Origin: Spongilla lacustris
Taxonomy: Eukaryota > Porifera > Demospongiae > Spongillida > Spongillidae
Direction: 5' to 3'
Assembly (NCBI GenBank): GCA_949361645.1
Contig: OX442422.1
Span: forward strand, 5,207,642 to 5,271,641
Length of the DNA stretch: 64,000 nt
The notes under the pieces were generated by a model that saw only the letters and a list, made by a program, of their open reading frames with translations, was not told where the DNA came from and did not search any database. The position numbers and the translations under genes are program-made. Shown piece after piece: positions 48,267 to 60,046 of the stretch (position 1 is the stretch's first letter; each line of letters opens with the position of its first letter).

Positions 48267-48547
48267 CCTACATGTAGCTTATTGTACGATGCAGAAATAA
48301 CCCTGCCTGTTCATGCTGTGGTTTTGATCTTCTGTACCAAAGGGACTTAAAAGCCTAGGCTCTACGGGGGTGATATTCAACCATATCTTTTGTGCAACAG
48401 CCTAATCCCGCGACTTCAATACTGTCCCCAAGCTGCGAATATATAGTTATAACACTTATATCTTATATTCAGATTTATATAACATGTTTGAGCGACATGC
48501 AGAGATAGCGGCATGCATAATACAGCCGTCGATATATATTATATATA
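48267..48547. other. Short spacer between elements
   Basis: AT-rich, ending in a TATATA-rich stretch next to the composite element. No gene. Confidence 0.4.
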
Positions 48548-49879
48548 GGGTCAATTAAGTATAGTGTTCGCCACTCGCGAGTACCGATATCAGTATTCTT
48601 ACATATTAAAAAAAAAAGGACGGGTAGTGCTTCAAACATACTTGGTTTCAAGAGATCCTCAGTCCTTATTCTACACTATTATCGCTTTGTTTCTCCAAAA
48701 AAGTGTTCCAAACAAAATAAAACAGTGGTTTTATCCAATTAAGCGTATTTCAGGTATAATCGCCACCCCTGTTGGGCTTTCGCCACGTCGATTTTGGAGT
48801 GTTCGCCACCCCCTGTATTTCGTTGTTGCGAAGTGTAACAAAAGTAGTTTTTACATAGGACGTTGCTAAAACAAGTAAGCTTGTTCACTGTAGCCCTTTA
48901 AACGCCCTGGGAGTCTTTCTTTGCGTGGCTGTATTTTTTTTGGATAGAACGGCTTCCATTTGTACATCCGTGGCTTGCAGTTAGTTAAAACATACAGATC
49001 CAAGGGCTCGAGTTGGCTCAAGCAACTGAACTGAGTTTAATTAGAAGGCCAGAAACAAAAAGAAACCATTTGAAGCATGAAGTGTCAGGAAAAATATATA
49101 TTTATGCACATCCCATTCTGTCACGGTTGTTACAATATACGTACAAAATTGGACAATAAGGCCCTCACCGTATGAATAATAAGTACCTAGCAACGGAACT
49201 CATTACGCCCATAGCAACTAAAACATGTCCACAAAAAGGGTCATTTGGAGCAGCTCCTGTAGACGTTGAGCCTCGATTATTTCACTATGAAATATAGGAG
49301 AAATGGCGATATCAACGATATAAAGCATGTGTTATGCCGTCGAACAGGACGTTATATCCAAGCGCGAGTTGTCGGTGCGTGTTTTGTGACTAGGGACGAG
49401 AAGTGACCGTTTTTTGACGATTCCGCCCTGATAAAGTCACTTGAAATTTGAAACCAACAACGGTCGTAAGTTTTTGGAACGTTTCTTTGTTAGTTTAACG
49501 GGTGCCATATTTTCTACTTTAAGCATTTGCCTTCTGAATATTCGCTTTATAATGTACGGTTGACGCCATTTTATAGATAAACAATCTATTCATGTAGGTT
49601 TTTAAAAAATATATTCTGCTTTATAGTTGCTTTTCGTTCTTCTGTGTTGGTGTGGCACAATGGATTTTTGTGTGATACAGAGGGGTAATGTTCCTTTCAA
49701 CTGGGTCATGTACTGATTTAATTTTAGGTTGTTAAACTTGGAGTGAATTGACCCTGTAAAGTGTGTGGTAGTGAATCCAATCAACCATATGGTTGTTATA
49801 GTTTGCTGAACTGACTACACTCATGTGTATCATAGTCACCAGCTCTGATACCTTGCCCACACAATGTACAGCACACCAT

Positions 49880-50735
49880 GACATCCCAAGAAGTGTGTTT
49901 ACCATATCTGGAGGTAGTTTTACTGCTCTGTTCTGTAGACAGGCCAAGTCATAACAACAGGGGCACTTGGTTATGTGCTGAGATGCACTGCTTACACACA
50001 CATGTGACATGGCAGCTGGATTGGCTGCTGCAATACAGCTATACAAATTGCATTGGATACATCAGCATGCTTTGGCTTTACGTTATGGCTGGAGTCCTGC
50101 GAATGCTCCACTAAATTGTGCTTGTGGCACCCACTTTTCTGTTGAAATGTGCTGTCATGCCCTAAGGGTGGGTATCCATCAGTCAGACACAATGAAATCA
50201 GGGGTTTAACAGCTTCTCTCTTGTCAGAAGTGTGCCACAATGTGTCCACATAGCCTCATCTACTTCCCATGACAGGTGAGGTCATGAGTAGACTCTCAGC
50301 AAATATCCAGGATGGAGCACGATTGGATATTGCAGCAGATGGATTTTGGGGGAGTCGGTTCGAACAGGCATTTTTTGATGTGAAGGTTTTTAATCCTTAC
50401 GCCCCATCGAATCAAAAGACTTCTCTATCTACTTGCTACCGTAGCCATGAAAACGAGAAAAAGAGGAAATAGGACCAACGTATCTGTGCAGTTAAACATG
50501 GCTCTTTTACTCCTCTTATTCTCTCTTGCACTGGTGGCCTTGGGCCTCAAGCCACAACAAGCTATAAGCACCTGGCCTCTCTGCTCTCTGCTAAATGGAA
50601 CCAGGCCTATAGCTTAACCATCATGTGGTTGAGATGCCACCTTGCCTACTCATTACTCAGTGCAAATTTCAGTGATGTGTATTCGAGGAGCACACTCTCA
50701 CATCGGCCATTGTATGTCTACTACTCAACCTCCTC
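49880..50735 (+). pseudogene. Non-LTR retrotransposon ORF2 C-terminal remnant
   Basis: Successive frames give LNCACGTHFSVEMCCHALRV (cysteine/histidine cluster), NIQDGARLDIAADGFWGSRF, AFFDVKVFNPYAPSN, CYRSHENEKKRK and further on CIRGAHSHIGH. I recognise the order (C-x-CG ... DGARLDI ... FDVRVFNP-x-APSN ... CY-x-x-HE-x-EKKR ... CIRGARS) from the C-terminal region of reverse-transcriptase proteins abundant in invertebrate genomes. Stops and shifts break it. The upstream RT domain is not in this window, so this is a 5'-truncated or eroded copy. Confidence 0.7.
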
Positions 50736-51129
50736 TTGACCTGGTGTCAAGAGAAGCCCTTCTACCTACACAATAGATATTGCTTTTTTAAAATTATTTA
50801 ATTAAATTTCTATGTAAATGTATGATGCTGTATATTATGTATTATTATTACTCTTTGGAACTACTAAAAAAATTTTTAAAAAAATCAGTGTTCATCGCAG
50901 ATGTCAATATTACTTGTACATGTGCCAAGGCTGGGTATGCATGGATGCCTTGCTACACAACTGGTGGGGGTGCTAGGGCTATACAATCAAAGTGATCAGC
51001 TAGTGTAGCATTTTGTCCATTCAGGCTTAAAAGTGCCTTGTCGTCTATAAGTGTACAGAAAGCCTTGCACACCTACTTATTTTGGCACATGTACATATAT
51101 TGGAGAGTTATAACCATACTTTACACGTA

Positions 51130-51421
51130 TCCAGTATGTGTGTGTGCACTTGTATGGGGTTTGACACCCCTTTGCCCTAACAATGTCTTATTACACAATG
51201 CAAAACATCTGGGGGTGGATCTCAACAGCATCACTTGCAACGTCAATATCGAAGACTGTCATTAAGTCCTTTGAATAGGAGCGAACGAATATTTGTGGCT
51301 TTCGTTGCCCTGTTTTGCCCTTAGCTTTAAGAAGTTTTTGTAGCCTGCACCAACATACCTGAATAAATCGACCATCTTTACACTCTATATACGTAATACG
51401 GCACGAATGTGCATTATTCAT
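51130..51421 (-). pseudogene. Fragment resembling the N-terminal (zinc-binding) region of RAG1
   Basis: On the minus strand VCWCRLQKLLKAKGK is followed by FVRSYSKDLMTVFDIDVASD and then AVEIHPQMFCIV and a stop at 51191. The motif F-x-IDV-x-x-D-x-x-x-IHP-x-x-FC is the one I know from the region ahead of the RAG1 core (family form F-IDV-D-IHP-FC-x-x-C), also present in invertebrate RAG1-like transposon proteins. Adding two nucleotides after FCIV would continue with CNKTLLGQRG and later PHTS, consistent with a small deletion in a GTGTGT run. The upstream cysteines are only partly in place. No core (DDE) region or RAG2-like gene is seen. Family call is by motif memory only. Confidence 0.45.
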
Positions 51422-52445
51422 GACTTGGTGTAGTACGATGTTCGAGCCATCCTCACATGTGGAAAATATGGCACCTAAAGATAAAAGAATATTTCGACTT
51501 ACCAGTGAATGCTCTCATTCCTGTATTATTTCGAAGGGCACTTATAAGGGAGGAATCCGAGAGCAAAAGCCAGATAACAACACAACCGATCGTGCCCAAT
51601 AAAAGCCTTCGGTTGCGCAACGCGTGGTGCATCGACGTTGTAACAGCGTACACATGCGTTTGATATATTGAAGATAGTACATACGTTTACCTAACTACCG
51701 ATGGCCTGTTTGTCTGCACTGTATGTGCCAGATGTGGAAGGTTTGTGCTTGAAAGTTAATGAGCTCTGAAGCCGCCATTTTTGAGCAAGTACCGCAAATT
51801 TTATTGGTTGTTCCAAATATCAAACCTATTGCCTATGCAGAACAACCGTGCTAGAAGGCCACGCCCCCATGGCGAACACTCCTTCCCAACATGAACAGCT
51901 TACAGTACTCATATATAATTGGTAGCAAACATTTATAGGCCTAATGGTAGCTATTTTGACTATTCTCACTTCGTCATTTCAGAAAGTTTGAGTAGTCGCC
52001 AGGGGTGGCGACTACTGCTTAATAGCGTAATTTACGATTGGAGTCTCCGCCACCCACCCTAATTCCCAAGCTAGTAAGTTTCATAACAAATAGAACTACA
52101 TATATTGTACAGAAATCACCACTCTTCTCTAATAACAAGATTTTAAACAGATCATGACTACGTATTTTACGGACAGCGACTTGCACCAGGTAAACACACT
52201 TCCAATTGCGCGTTGTTTACCGCACCACTTTTGCCGAAAATTGAGACCGGTAGCTTAGTTTTTGATTTTTTTTTGTAAGAACCGAAATAACTAATAGAAC
52301 TTCAATTGTGGGCCGTATACACAGACTCCATGTACTAATATTTCCATATTTTGCTGCGATATAGAAACGTCAGGTAAGCCCTAGCGCCGCGTTTGAAGTT
52401 AAGGGTGGCGAACACTCCCCCCTGGCGAAATTACCTTAATTTACC

Positions 52446-53024
52446 CTAATTATATATATAATTATATGGGACAGTTTCCGAGAAAATTGCGCTTCGTATA
52501 TATATATAATTATATATATATAATGTTTTAAAATGCTTCTCGTTTGAATCGCTATATCTTCCGAACGGTTAACCGGCGCGCTATTTTCAACACTTCATAC
52601 TAACTACACCATTTCACTATGGTAAAATACATTTTGGAGTCTTGCACTTGCTCTGTGCCAGTATTGCAACGTTCGATACCCCACCGGGTTCAAACCTACC
52701 ATAACTTTAGGTAGGACTAAACAATTCGCTTCAAATTCGGTTTGTAGGTAGAGAGGTCCTATACCTATCGATTTGTTCTGTTTATGTCATCGGTTACGGA
52801 GATACAGCGGCGCAAATTTGGTACAAGTTTCCCGCTCCAATTGCGCCGTTGTACGTGCGTGAACCGCTTCCATACCAAATCACATGAAATGCAACTACTT
52901 CCTGTGGGCTGAGACTTTGATAACTTATAGCCACACCTCTACTGCGCTAGCTAGCTAGCTTGGGTAAGTTTTTAAAAATCTATCGTCCCTGTCACAGTTG
53001 TTATTCGTTATCTTCTGTGTATAG
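52446..53024. other. Unique sequence before the terminal exon
   Basis: Begins with TATATA-rich DNA (52495-52522). The remainder has a mixed base composition and may be an intron of the gene ending at 53189. No exon was identified. Confidence 0.4.
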
Positions 53025-53189
53025 ATAAACGATGCGGCGAGATCCACTGAAGACAAGCTCGCAAGAGTTTCAATCCGCGGACGAGTTCGAGCGGTACGGA
53101 TACGACGGTCGATATTCGACGAGGATGGGGAGGTTGAGAACGGTAGTGATGGCGGTCATACCACTGACGATGGCGGTTGTAGGGAGTAA
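53025..53189 (+). CDS. Probable 3'-terminal exon, arginine-rich then acidic
   Basis: After acceptor GTGTATAG the plus strand has 54 codons and TAA: INDAARSTEDKLARVSIRGR, VRAVRIRRSIFDEDGEVENG, then SDGGHTTDDGGCRE. High CpG, a clean frame and a good acceptor suggest real coding DNA. The basic-then-acidic tail does not identify a family, and no upstream exon was recognised. A competing ATG frame of 58 codons (MRRDPLKTSSQEFQS) overlaps but looks less natural. Confidence 0.4.
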   Translation: MNDAARSTEDKLARVSIRGRVRAVRIRRSIFDEDGEVENGSDGGHTTDDGGCRE

Positions 53190-53199
53190 ACAGCCGCTC

Positions 53200-55800
53200 A
53201 ATCACTAAAAGAGCCACTAGCCCCACCCCCACGCATGGGGCCTCACTACAGACAGCACAGCCCAGCATAACCAACAGATGCCATGCAGAGCTACCAACCC
53301 GCACTACCTATGGAATCACCCGCCCATATCAGACCCTACACAGGAGCCACCAACTAACCAATGGGGTCACTACTGACCCTCTCGCTACAAATGGAGAGCC
53401 GTTAACTAAATGTGCATGTACTAAGGGAAGCCACACATGCCCCCTCACAACACTACCAGTGGAACTATTAGCCCTCACTGCAAATGGACTTAAGTACATG
53501 TATATATAGCAGCACCCCCTGGGTCCAGCCCCCCTCCCCGCCCCCACTATTTATCGTTCACTGCAAGTTCAAGGGGCCAATGGAACCATTAGCCCTCACT
53601 GAAAGTGCCCGACACACTGGGACCAGCCCCCACAGCCCTCCTGCCCAATTACTGTCCTTCACTGCACGTAGAGTCAACACCGGGACCCAGGGACCAATGG
53701 GGTCAGCTCCCATAACTATCAATGCAAGTGAACTTAATAGCCCCACACTGCACATCCAGTTAGCACCAGCTGCATGAGCCATTACAGATGGAGTTATCAG
53801 ACTACCAACAAGGGAGCAACCAGCTGCCAAACACCCCAGGGTCATTGGGGGCCCCCAGAATAATCATGCTGGTAGAGATTCATACGACCAGCCCCCACGG
53901 CCCTCTTGCCCACTACCTGTCCTTCACTAGAGTCAACAGCCCAGCGATCAATGGGGTCAGCACCCTCAAAGCAAGCGTTAATCCAAGTTAACTTAATAGC
54001 CCCACACTGCACGTCCGGTTAGCACTAATGGAGCTATTACAGATGGAGTTATCAGACTACCAGCAAGGGAGCAAACAGCTGACAAATACCCCAAGGTTGT
54101 TGGCCCTCCCAGAAATCATGCTGGTGGAGACTCACACTACAAGTGCCCCACACACTGGGACCAGCCCCCACGGCCCTCCTACCCACTACCTCACGTAGAG
54201 TCAACGGCCCAGGGACCAATGGGATCAGCTCCTTCACTGCAAACTAGCAGTAACAATGGAATTATTAATGCAAGTGAACTTAAAAGCCCACACTGCATTC
54301 CAATTAGCACCAGTGGAGCCATTACAGATGGAGTTATCAGACTGCCAGCAGGGAAGCCACCAGCTGCTAAACTCCCCAGAGTCATTGGGGGGCCCCACAA
54401 TTAATGCATGCTGGTGCATGGAGACGTCAGTCCTCACACTGCAAGTGGAAATGGCACCGCCCACAATTTCAGGGAGCCATAAACTGGAGCCACACATGCC
54501 CCACTATCTATGGAACCATTCACCCTCACTTAGCAGCCCCCACATATGGCGCCCTATCTCCCGCTACCTATCCTTCACTGCAAGTTTCAGCAGCCTTCTC
54601 AGCCTTCTCACTACAAGTGCACCATACCAGTGACCATTCACTGCAAGTTGAAGGGGCCAATGGTCACACATCAAAACCACCATCCCTCATTGATCACTGC
54701 AAGTGAACTCAACAACCGCACGATACAAGGGAATTTAATGCCTCCACAAGTGCTGCAAGTACTGGAGCCACCAGCTCTCTTACAGATGAGGTTACCAGAC
54801 CCTAGCTGCATTGCCAGCAGGGGTGCCCACACAAGCTCGTGTCAGTACTGATTGCCAGTGAAGATGCCAACCCTTGCACTACAAGCCATGAACTACATGT
54901 ACTGTGCATACACCTGCCCCTCTCCAAACACTATCAGTGGAACCATTAGCCCTCCTGCCGACTACCTGTCCTGCACTGCACGTTGAGTCAACGTATGGCC
55001 CAGGGACCAATGGGGTCACTGCAAGCAGATAGTATCATTGGAACCATTAATGCAAGTGACTTTTAATAGCCGCACACAGCAGGTCCAGATAGCACCAGTA
55101 GCAACCAGCTGCCAAACACCCCAGGGTCATTGGGCCCCCCAGAATAAACATGCTGGTGGAAATTCACAGTGCGATTGGAATGGGCACCCCCCGCAATATT
55201 AGAGGAGCCATGAACTGGAGCCCCCCCCTGCTATCCATGGAACCATTAACCATTAGCCCTCACTTAGCAAGGGCATTATCTGTAGTACCTCCCACTACCT
55301 ATCCTTCACTTCATGTTTCATCAGCCAAGATTACCAGCCATATCATGATCACTACAAGTGCACCATACCAATGAACGTTTACCGCAGGTTGAAGGGGCCA
55401 ATGGGACCACTAGAGCCATTCTCACACATTAGAACCACCATCCCCCATAACTGCAAGTGAACTTAACAGCTGCACGAGACAAGTGAACTTACATTTAATA
55501 CCTAGCACACTGGGTTACCAGACCTGCACTGCCCACATAAGCTGGGGTCAATAGGTATGTGCCAGTGGAGATGCCAGCCATCGCATCACATAAACTACAT
55601 GAACTGTCCCCACTCCATTAGCCCTCACTGCAAGTACCCCAAACACTGGGATCCGCCCCCACCGGCACGGCACTCCTGCCCTCTATCTGCCCTTCACTGC
55701 ACGCATTGAGTTAATGGCCCAGGGGTCAGCTATCTCACTGCAAGTGGACAGAACTATTAATGCAAGTGAATTTAATAGCCCCCACACTACAAGTTCAATA
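53200..55800. repeat. Tandem satellite-like array, period near 270 bp
   Basis: Units recur at about 53620, 53890 and 54160 (GACCAGCCCCCACGGCCCTC), with diverged, rearranged units at about 54950 and 55650. Each carries CTGTCCTTCACTGCACGT, GGCCCAGGGACCAATGGGGT, GTTATCAGACTACCAGCAAG and AACACCCCAGGGTCATTGGG. A short submotif CACTGCAAGTGAACTTAATA is repeated many times within units. The array is clearly GC-richer and poorer in TA than its surroundings. The many 60-125-codon frames on both strands are repeat translations and not genes. Confidence 0.85.
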
Positions 55801-56166
55801 TATAAATATGCCATGCATGTGCTAGGTACCGGCATATTTCACGTACGAGTACCGATAATTGGTGATCCAATATTTATTAAGTAAAAATTGTGACGCGGGT
55901 TGCAAATTGTTCAGGTGCATTAAACTCGAGTAAAAGCTGGTTTGTGTTCGTTTGATGGCTGTTGTGGAATGTTTCTGGATTTATCGGTATGTCGATTCAT
56001 TGTCTATGCTATGACACAGCTCTGGTTTATTTGACACGTTTTGTTCAAAATTTCTGGCGCGTAGAAAAAATATGTACCCTTTAGGTTTGGTAGAACTTTT
56101 TTGTCTAGGTACTCCCCAGGTCTTAATCTATATGGATTTCAAATTTCACGAACTTTGGTTGATGCC
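55801..56166. other. Spacer, no feature seen
   Basis: AT-rich sequence between the satellite and the first 423-bp repeat; nothing recognised. Confidence 0.45.
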
Positions 56167-56589
56167 CAAAGTGTCATCCAACAGCCTATGTGTTTAAATA
56201 TGGCACGTGCTATTCATGAAGCCAACTGACGTCAAACGTTATTAGGTGGTTAAGCACTGCCCATATAACATGGTTTTGCAACTTTTTAAGAACATTTCTT
56301 ACCTTTGAGTACCTTATTGCGTTAACAAAGTTTAACTCTAAATAAAGACTACCATTATTTTCGAGGTACCGTAAAAAGAAGCATTTCTAAACGCAGTTTT
56401 GCTATAAATCTACATACTATAAAAATACCATAATTTTTGGGCTATGCCCAACGCATACCCCAGATTTTCTCAGGTAGTGACTCGTCCCCAGATATCATAT
56501 TGTACATTGTCGCGAAATGGAACTAACGCATGACTGTGCAACTTTCCAGTGTGCTTACAGCCCTACATGTAACCCTTTTAAGATGTTAG
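56167..56589 (+). repeat. 423-bp direct repeat, left copy
   Basis: Identical by eye to 57943-58365 except one base (CAACAGCC against CAACAACC). It runs from CAAAGTGTCATCC to AAGATGTTAG. Its 3' end includes an ATG at 56517 opening MELTHDCATFQCAYSPTCNP, the likely first exon of the enclosed gene. It lacks the TG...CA ends of an LTR. Confidence 0.92.
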
Positions 56590-57850
56590 TATGCTGCAAC
56601 GATCTGTTAGTGTGTCTTTTTTCAAATTAGGATGAAGACTGCAGAAGATTTTAAGAAGTTGATTGAAGGTTTTAGTGGTGATATCAGTGCAGACAATGCA
56701 CTACAGGTTTCAGCAATAAGAAATGGCTTGGTAGTGCACATATATACAAACTTAATGCAGCAAAGCATTTTTAAAACTGCCAAAATGATGGCTTTTATTC
56801 ATGAAGGAGTATGTTGGAATATTAATGCTTTAAAGACATCAATACAAAAGCTCATGGAGAGAATAAAAATTATGAAGAGCATCTAGAAAGCGTTTGGGAA
56901 GATATTGTTAATCTATTAGAGGATGAGTTTCCACTTCCTATTCAAACCACTGCCATACCATCTGTGTACTTATACTTGTCAAACCTCTTTGAAATTAAGA
57001 ACTCCTTGCAAGAAATGTGGAATAAAGAGACTAAAACTAAGAGAATTACTCATTTCAAAGCTGATGCTCAGTCGCAAGTATCAAACTGTCATAAGTAAGC
57101 AACATGACAATCGTAAACTTAGACAAGCTTTGAGCAGAAAAGTAACTATTGAAAGAAATTTGCATGCATATTTTTAAAAATAATCTTAAAAAGGAGATAA
57201 ATCAAAAAGATGCCACTTTGAAGCAGTTGGCAAATGAAAACTTATTATTAAAAAACACAGGTAATTTGCATAAAATAGTTTCATTAAAACATTCTTAGGT
57301 GAAAATGAGGTCTGCTCATAGGAAATGTGAAAAGTAGAAAGTGTGCTCTGAAGAGAAGTAATGCCATTTTTTGAAGTAATAAGGTCTGCAATCTTGAGTT
57401 GGAAAATGAAGCATTAAGGGCTAATGTGGATTAGAACCACAATTTAGCACAATGCATCAGTGCTAGACAAGACAAAAAAAACATACAGTACAGCATGTCG
57501 TAAAACAATATTCTTGCCTTGAGTATCAGGTGCCTGTATCAAGTGTATGTAATGTTATACATGTATAAGCCGTTCTTGAGCACCTTGGAAATGTAACTGT
57601 AGATTGCCTTCCTGATCCTCGTACAGTTAGTTATTTTGCCTATGAATTAGGCATAATCAGTGACTTACAAGTTGGTGATATATTGTATGATAATGATAAT
57701 GTAACCTTTCATGGGATTCAACATCTGTGGAGGGACGTCATATTAATCAAGTTCATATCAGCATTGCAACAGTTCCTCCCACTTCCTATGTGCTACAATT
57801 AGGTATGATTATGCTTCAGCGATCCCATATTCAGACCTGTTTTAATGTTA
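56517..57850 (+). pseudogene. Transposase-like multi-exon gene between direct repeats, decayed
   Basis: Exon 1 (56517-56587) encodes a Cys/His-rich start, MELTHDCATFQCAYSPTCNP. After a short intron (GTATGC ... acceptor near 56631-56640) comes TAEDFKKLIEGFSGDISADN, FKTAKMMAFIHEGVCWNINA, then, after a frame change near 56870, LESVWEDIVNLLEDEFPLPI and LYLSNLFEIKNSLQEMWNKE. A lysine-rich coiled-coil-like stretch follows. At 57560-57840 are PDPRTVSYFAYELGIISDLQ and, in another frame, WDSTSVEGRHINQVHISIAT, which looks like the first strand and aspartate of an RNase-H-type transposase core. Several frame changes and stops show it is not intact. It resembles multi-copy transposase-type genes of cnidarians and sponges that I cannot name. 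Confidence 0.5.
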
Positions 57851-57942
57851 TTGTAAGTTCATACTGCTACTTATTGGAAACGAGGAAGCAGTCAAGAAGA
57901 TGGAGATGATGTTTCAATGACGCTATATGAATTCTTAGTTGA

Positions 57943-58365
57943 CAAAGTGTCATCCAACAACCTATGTGTTTAAATATGGCACGTGCTATTCATGAAGCCA
58001 ACTGACGTCAAACGTTATTAGGTGGTTAAGCACTGCCCATATAACATGGTTTTGCAACTTTTTAAGAACATTTCTTACCTTTGAGTACCTTATTGCGTTA
58101 ACAAAGTTTAACTCTAAATAAAGACTACCATTATTTTCGAGGTACCGTAAAAAGAAGCATTTCTAAACGCAGTTTTGCTATAAATCTACATACTATAAAA
58201 ATACCATAATTTTTGGGCTATGCCCAACGCATACCCCAGATTTTCTCAGGTAGTGACTCGTCCCCAGATATCATATTGTACATTGTCGCGAAATGGAACT
58301 AACGCATGACTGTGCAACTTTCCAGTGTGCTTACAGCCCTACATGTAACCCTTTTAAGATGTTAG
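57943..58365 (+). repeat. 423-bp direct repeat, right copy
   Basis: Partner of 56167-56589; the spacer is 1,353 bp. In this copy the ATG frame at its 3' end runs into unrelated sequence directly at 58366, where a gypsy-type gag start (minus strand) abuts. The right copy is therefore truncated by, or was joined to, another element. Confidence 0.92.
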
Positions 58366-58494
58366 CTGTTGGTATCTCGTTAGCAATGAAAAACTGCGAA
58401 AGTCTTTCCAAATACACCGTGATAGACTCCAGTTCCGACTGAAACTCCGATATTTGGCCTACGGATACCGCAGCCATCCCACCCTCGTCGCCAA
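58366..58494 (-). mobile_element. Gypsy-type primer-binding site and gag N-terminus, truncated
   Basis: On the minus strand TTGGCGACGAGGGTGGG (58478-58494) resembles the primer-binding-site sequence of many Ty3/gypsy elements. It is immediately followed by ATG at 58477 and MAAVSVGQISEFQSELESIT, then VYLERLSQFFIANEIPT, matching the gypsy Gag start (YVERL-x-x-FF-x-AN-x-I). The fragment ends abruptly at the 423-bp repeat. The LTR would lie at higher coordinates, ending at 58495 with TATATCACA on the minus strand; its far end was not determined. Confidence 0.6.
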
Positions 58495-60046
58495 TGTGAT
58501 ATACCCCCGTAGGCCTATCGTTGAGTCTGACAAAATGAGTATATCAACTAATAATCACTCGATATCACACTATTAAGTACTCCTAATCACGCATGCGCAG
58601 CATACATATAATAGTTCCATATACTACATATATCACAGATGACTTGTACATTAGTGAAATTGATGTATAACACTATTCTATACTTCTTATGTGTGTGCAA
58701 GACTTGTGAAAAAAATTTGGTGTGATTATATTATAGATTGTAGTTGCTATAGCGAAGAGAACAAAAACCGTCACAATTTTTTATGCGCTACCGCATGGAT
58801 TGCCATAGCCGCAAAATCCGATGTTTGGATCGCTATAACTTTTTCACTGCTTATGCAAATGCCACGTTTCACATATCATTTTAATTCATTTAATTTGCTC
58901 TTTAAGGCAGTACCAAACTTGGTGCATTTGAAAAATATATACCCGTACCTACATGTGCATGCATAGCCCGGCCATTATAGGGTGCATCCTTGGGAAGGAG
59001 TTCCCTCCACTATGCTGTTCGTGCATGTGTTTTAGGTGTGTATTGCCGAGTGCGCGCTGTTATTCATCATTAATTCATCGATCGAGTCGCATGCTTTAGT
59101 AGGACTGAAGTGTGACATGTCCAGAAATTGTGGACATCGATGCATAACTCGGCGTACGATTGTGATTAAAAAAATCTAATTGCACCATTAAACTCACTAG
59201 GTACTTTAGAGATTTATCACGTTATTAAAACTGCTAATTAATTTATTAAAATATATTATTGTTATTGTCTTTTAATAAATGCATTGTATGTCTGCATGGC
59301 AGGGAAGTTAGGAATAGGCATCGCTGTTACATAAAATCCTTCCAAACTACAGCTATCGTCGATTTTAGTGATCTAAGCATACGCATGCGCAACTCAAAAC
59401 ATTTAGTTGTACTCGTGCCCCTGCCATAGGATGCATTCTAGAGGTCTCGTGATCTGTTATTTAACCATTTTGATCCATTGTATAGTAGTTGGGCGTAGCC
59501 TTTTGGCGGCGGGTCGGGTATCAAGCCTAGGCCTATACCAAGATTTGTACCCATCTGATAGTATTGTGGATATACAATGTAATAGCTCTACACTCGCTAT
59601 CAATCTAATTCTTGGTATACGCTAGTCTCGCTAGCCAGACGTACAACATCGAACTTCAACTGGATAGCGAAGGTCGAGCTAATAGAACCGCTGCTGTGGA
59701 GTAGCTACTACATAATATGATATATAGGTGTGACTACGAGACTCGCTCGTTAAGATGCATGGGCGATTCCGTCCCTATATTATTATAATTATAATTATAT
59801 GACATGTATTGTATATATATCTATCTGCATGTGCATCGCGCGCGCTCTGACGTTGACCACGATGACGCCGACTGGCTTGTTTTTTGATAATACTAGAAGT
59901 TCTCGTGGAGGTGTGTTATGGATATTGCCTTCCACTGACTAGCTAAAGAATTAACATACGCATGGCGGCGGATATTCACAGCTGGACTCTCCACTGTGTC
60001 CTGGCCCTATTATACTGTATATCGTCGATTAATGACTGTATATGGG
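58495..60046. other. Partial LTR candidate then intergenic sequence
   Basis: 58495 to perhaps 58670 may be the gypsy LTR; I cannot fix its other end. The remainder is AT-rich with a TATATA-type stretch near 59780-59820 and no supported gene. Confidence 0.4.

Larger units (their letters stand above)
48548..52445. mobile_element. Composite element with GTTCGCCAC-rich ends
   Basis: The left end GGGTCAATTAAG..AGTGTTCGCCAC and the right end, read as reverse complement, GGGTAAATTAAG..AGTGTTCGCCAC match apart from an 18-bp insertion. The word TTCGCCAC(CCC) recurs in direct orientation near the left end (48570, 48757, 48779, 48800). It occurs mostly in inverted orientation near the right end (51868, 52003, 52404). 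This is like the subterminal binding-site clusters of DNA transposons. The target duplication is unclear because both flanks are AT-rich. The interior holds a retrotransposon tail and a RAG1-like fragment. Confidence 0.5.

Noticed and set aside
53329..54851. Many overlapping frames of 60-125 codons on both strands
   Set aside because: They follow the satellite units and shift frame from unit to unit; no consistent protein.
56167..58365. Classical LTR retrotransposon
   Set aside because: The repeats lack TG...CA ends and no PBS, polypurine tract or RT lies between them; the PBS-like site at 58478 belongs to a different element on the other strand.
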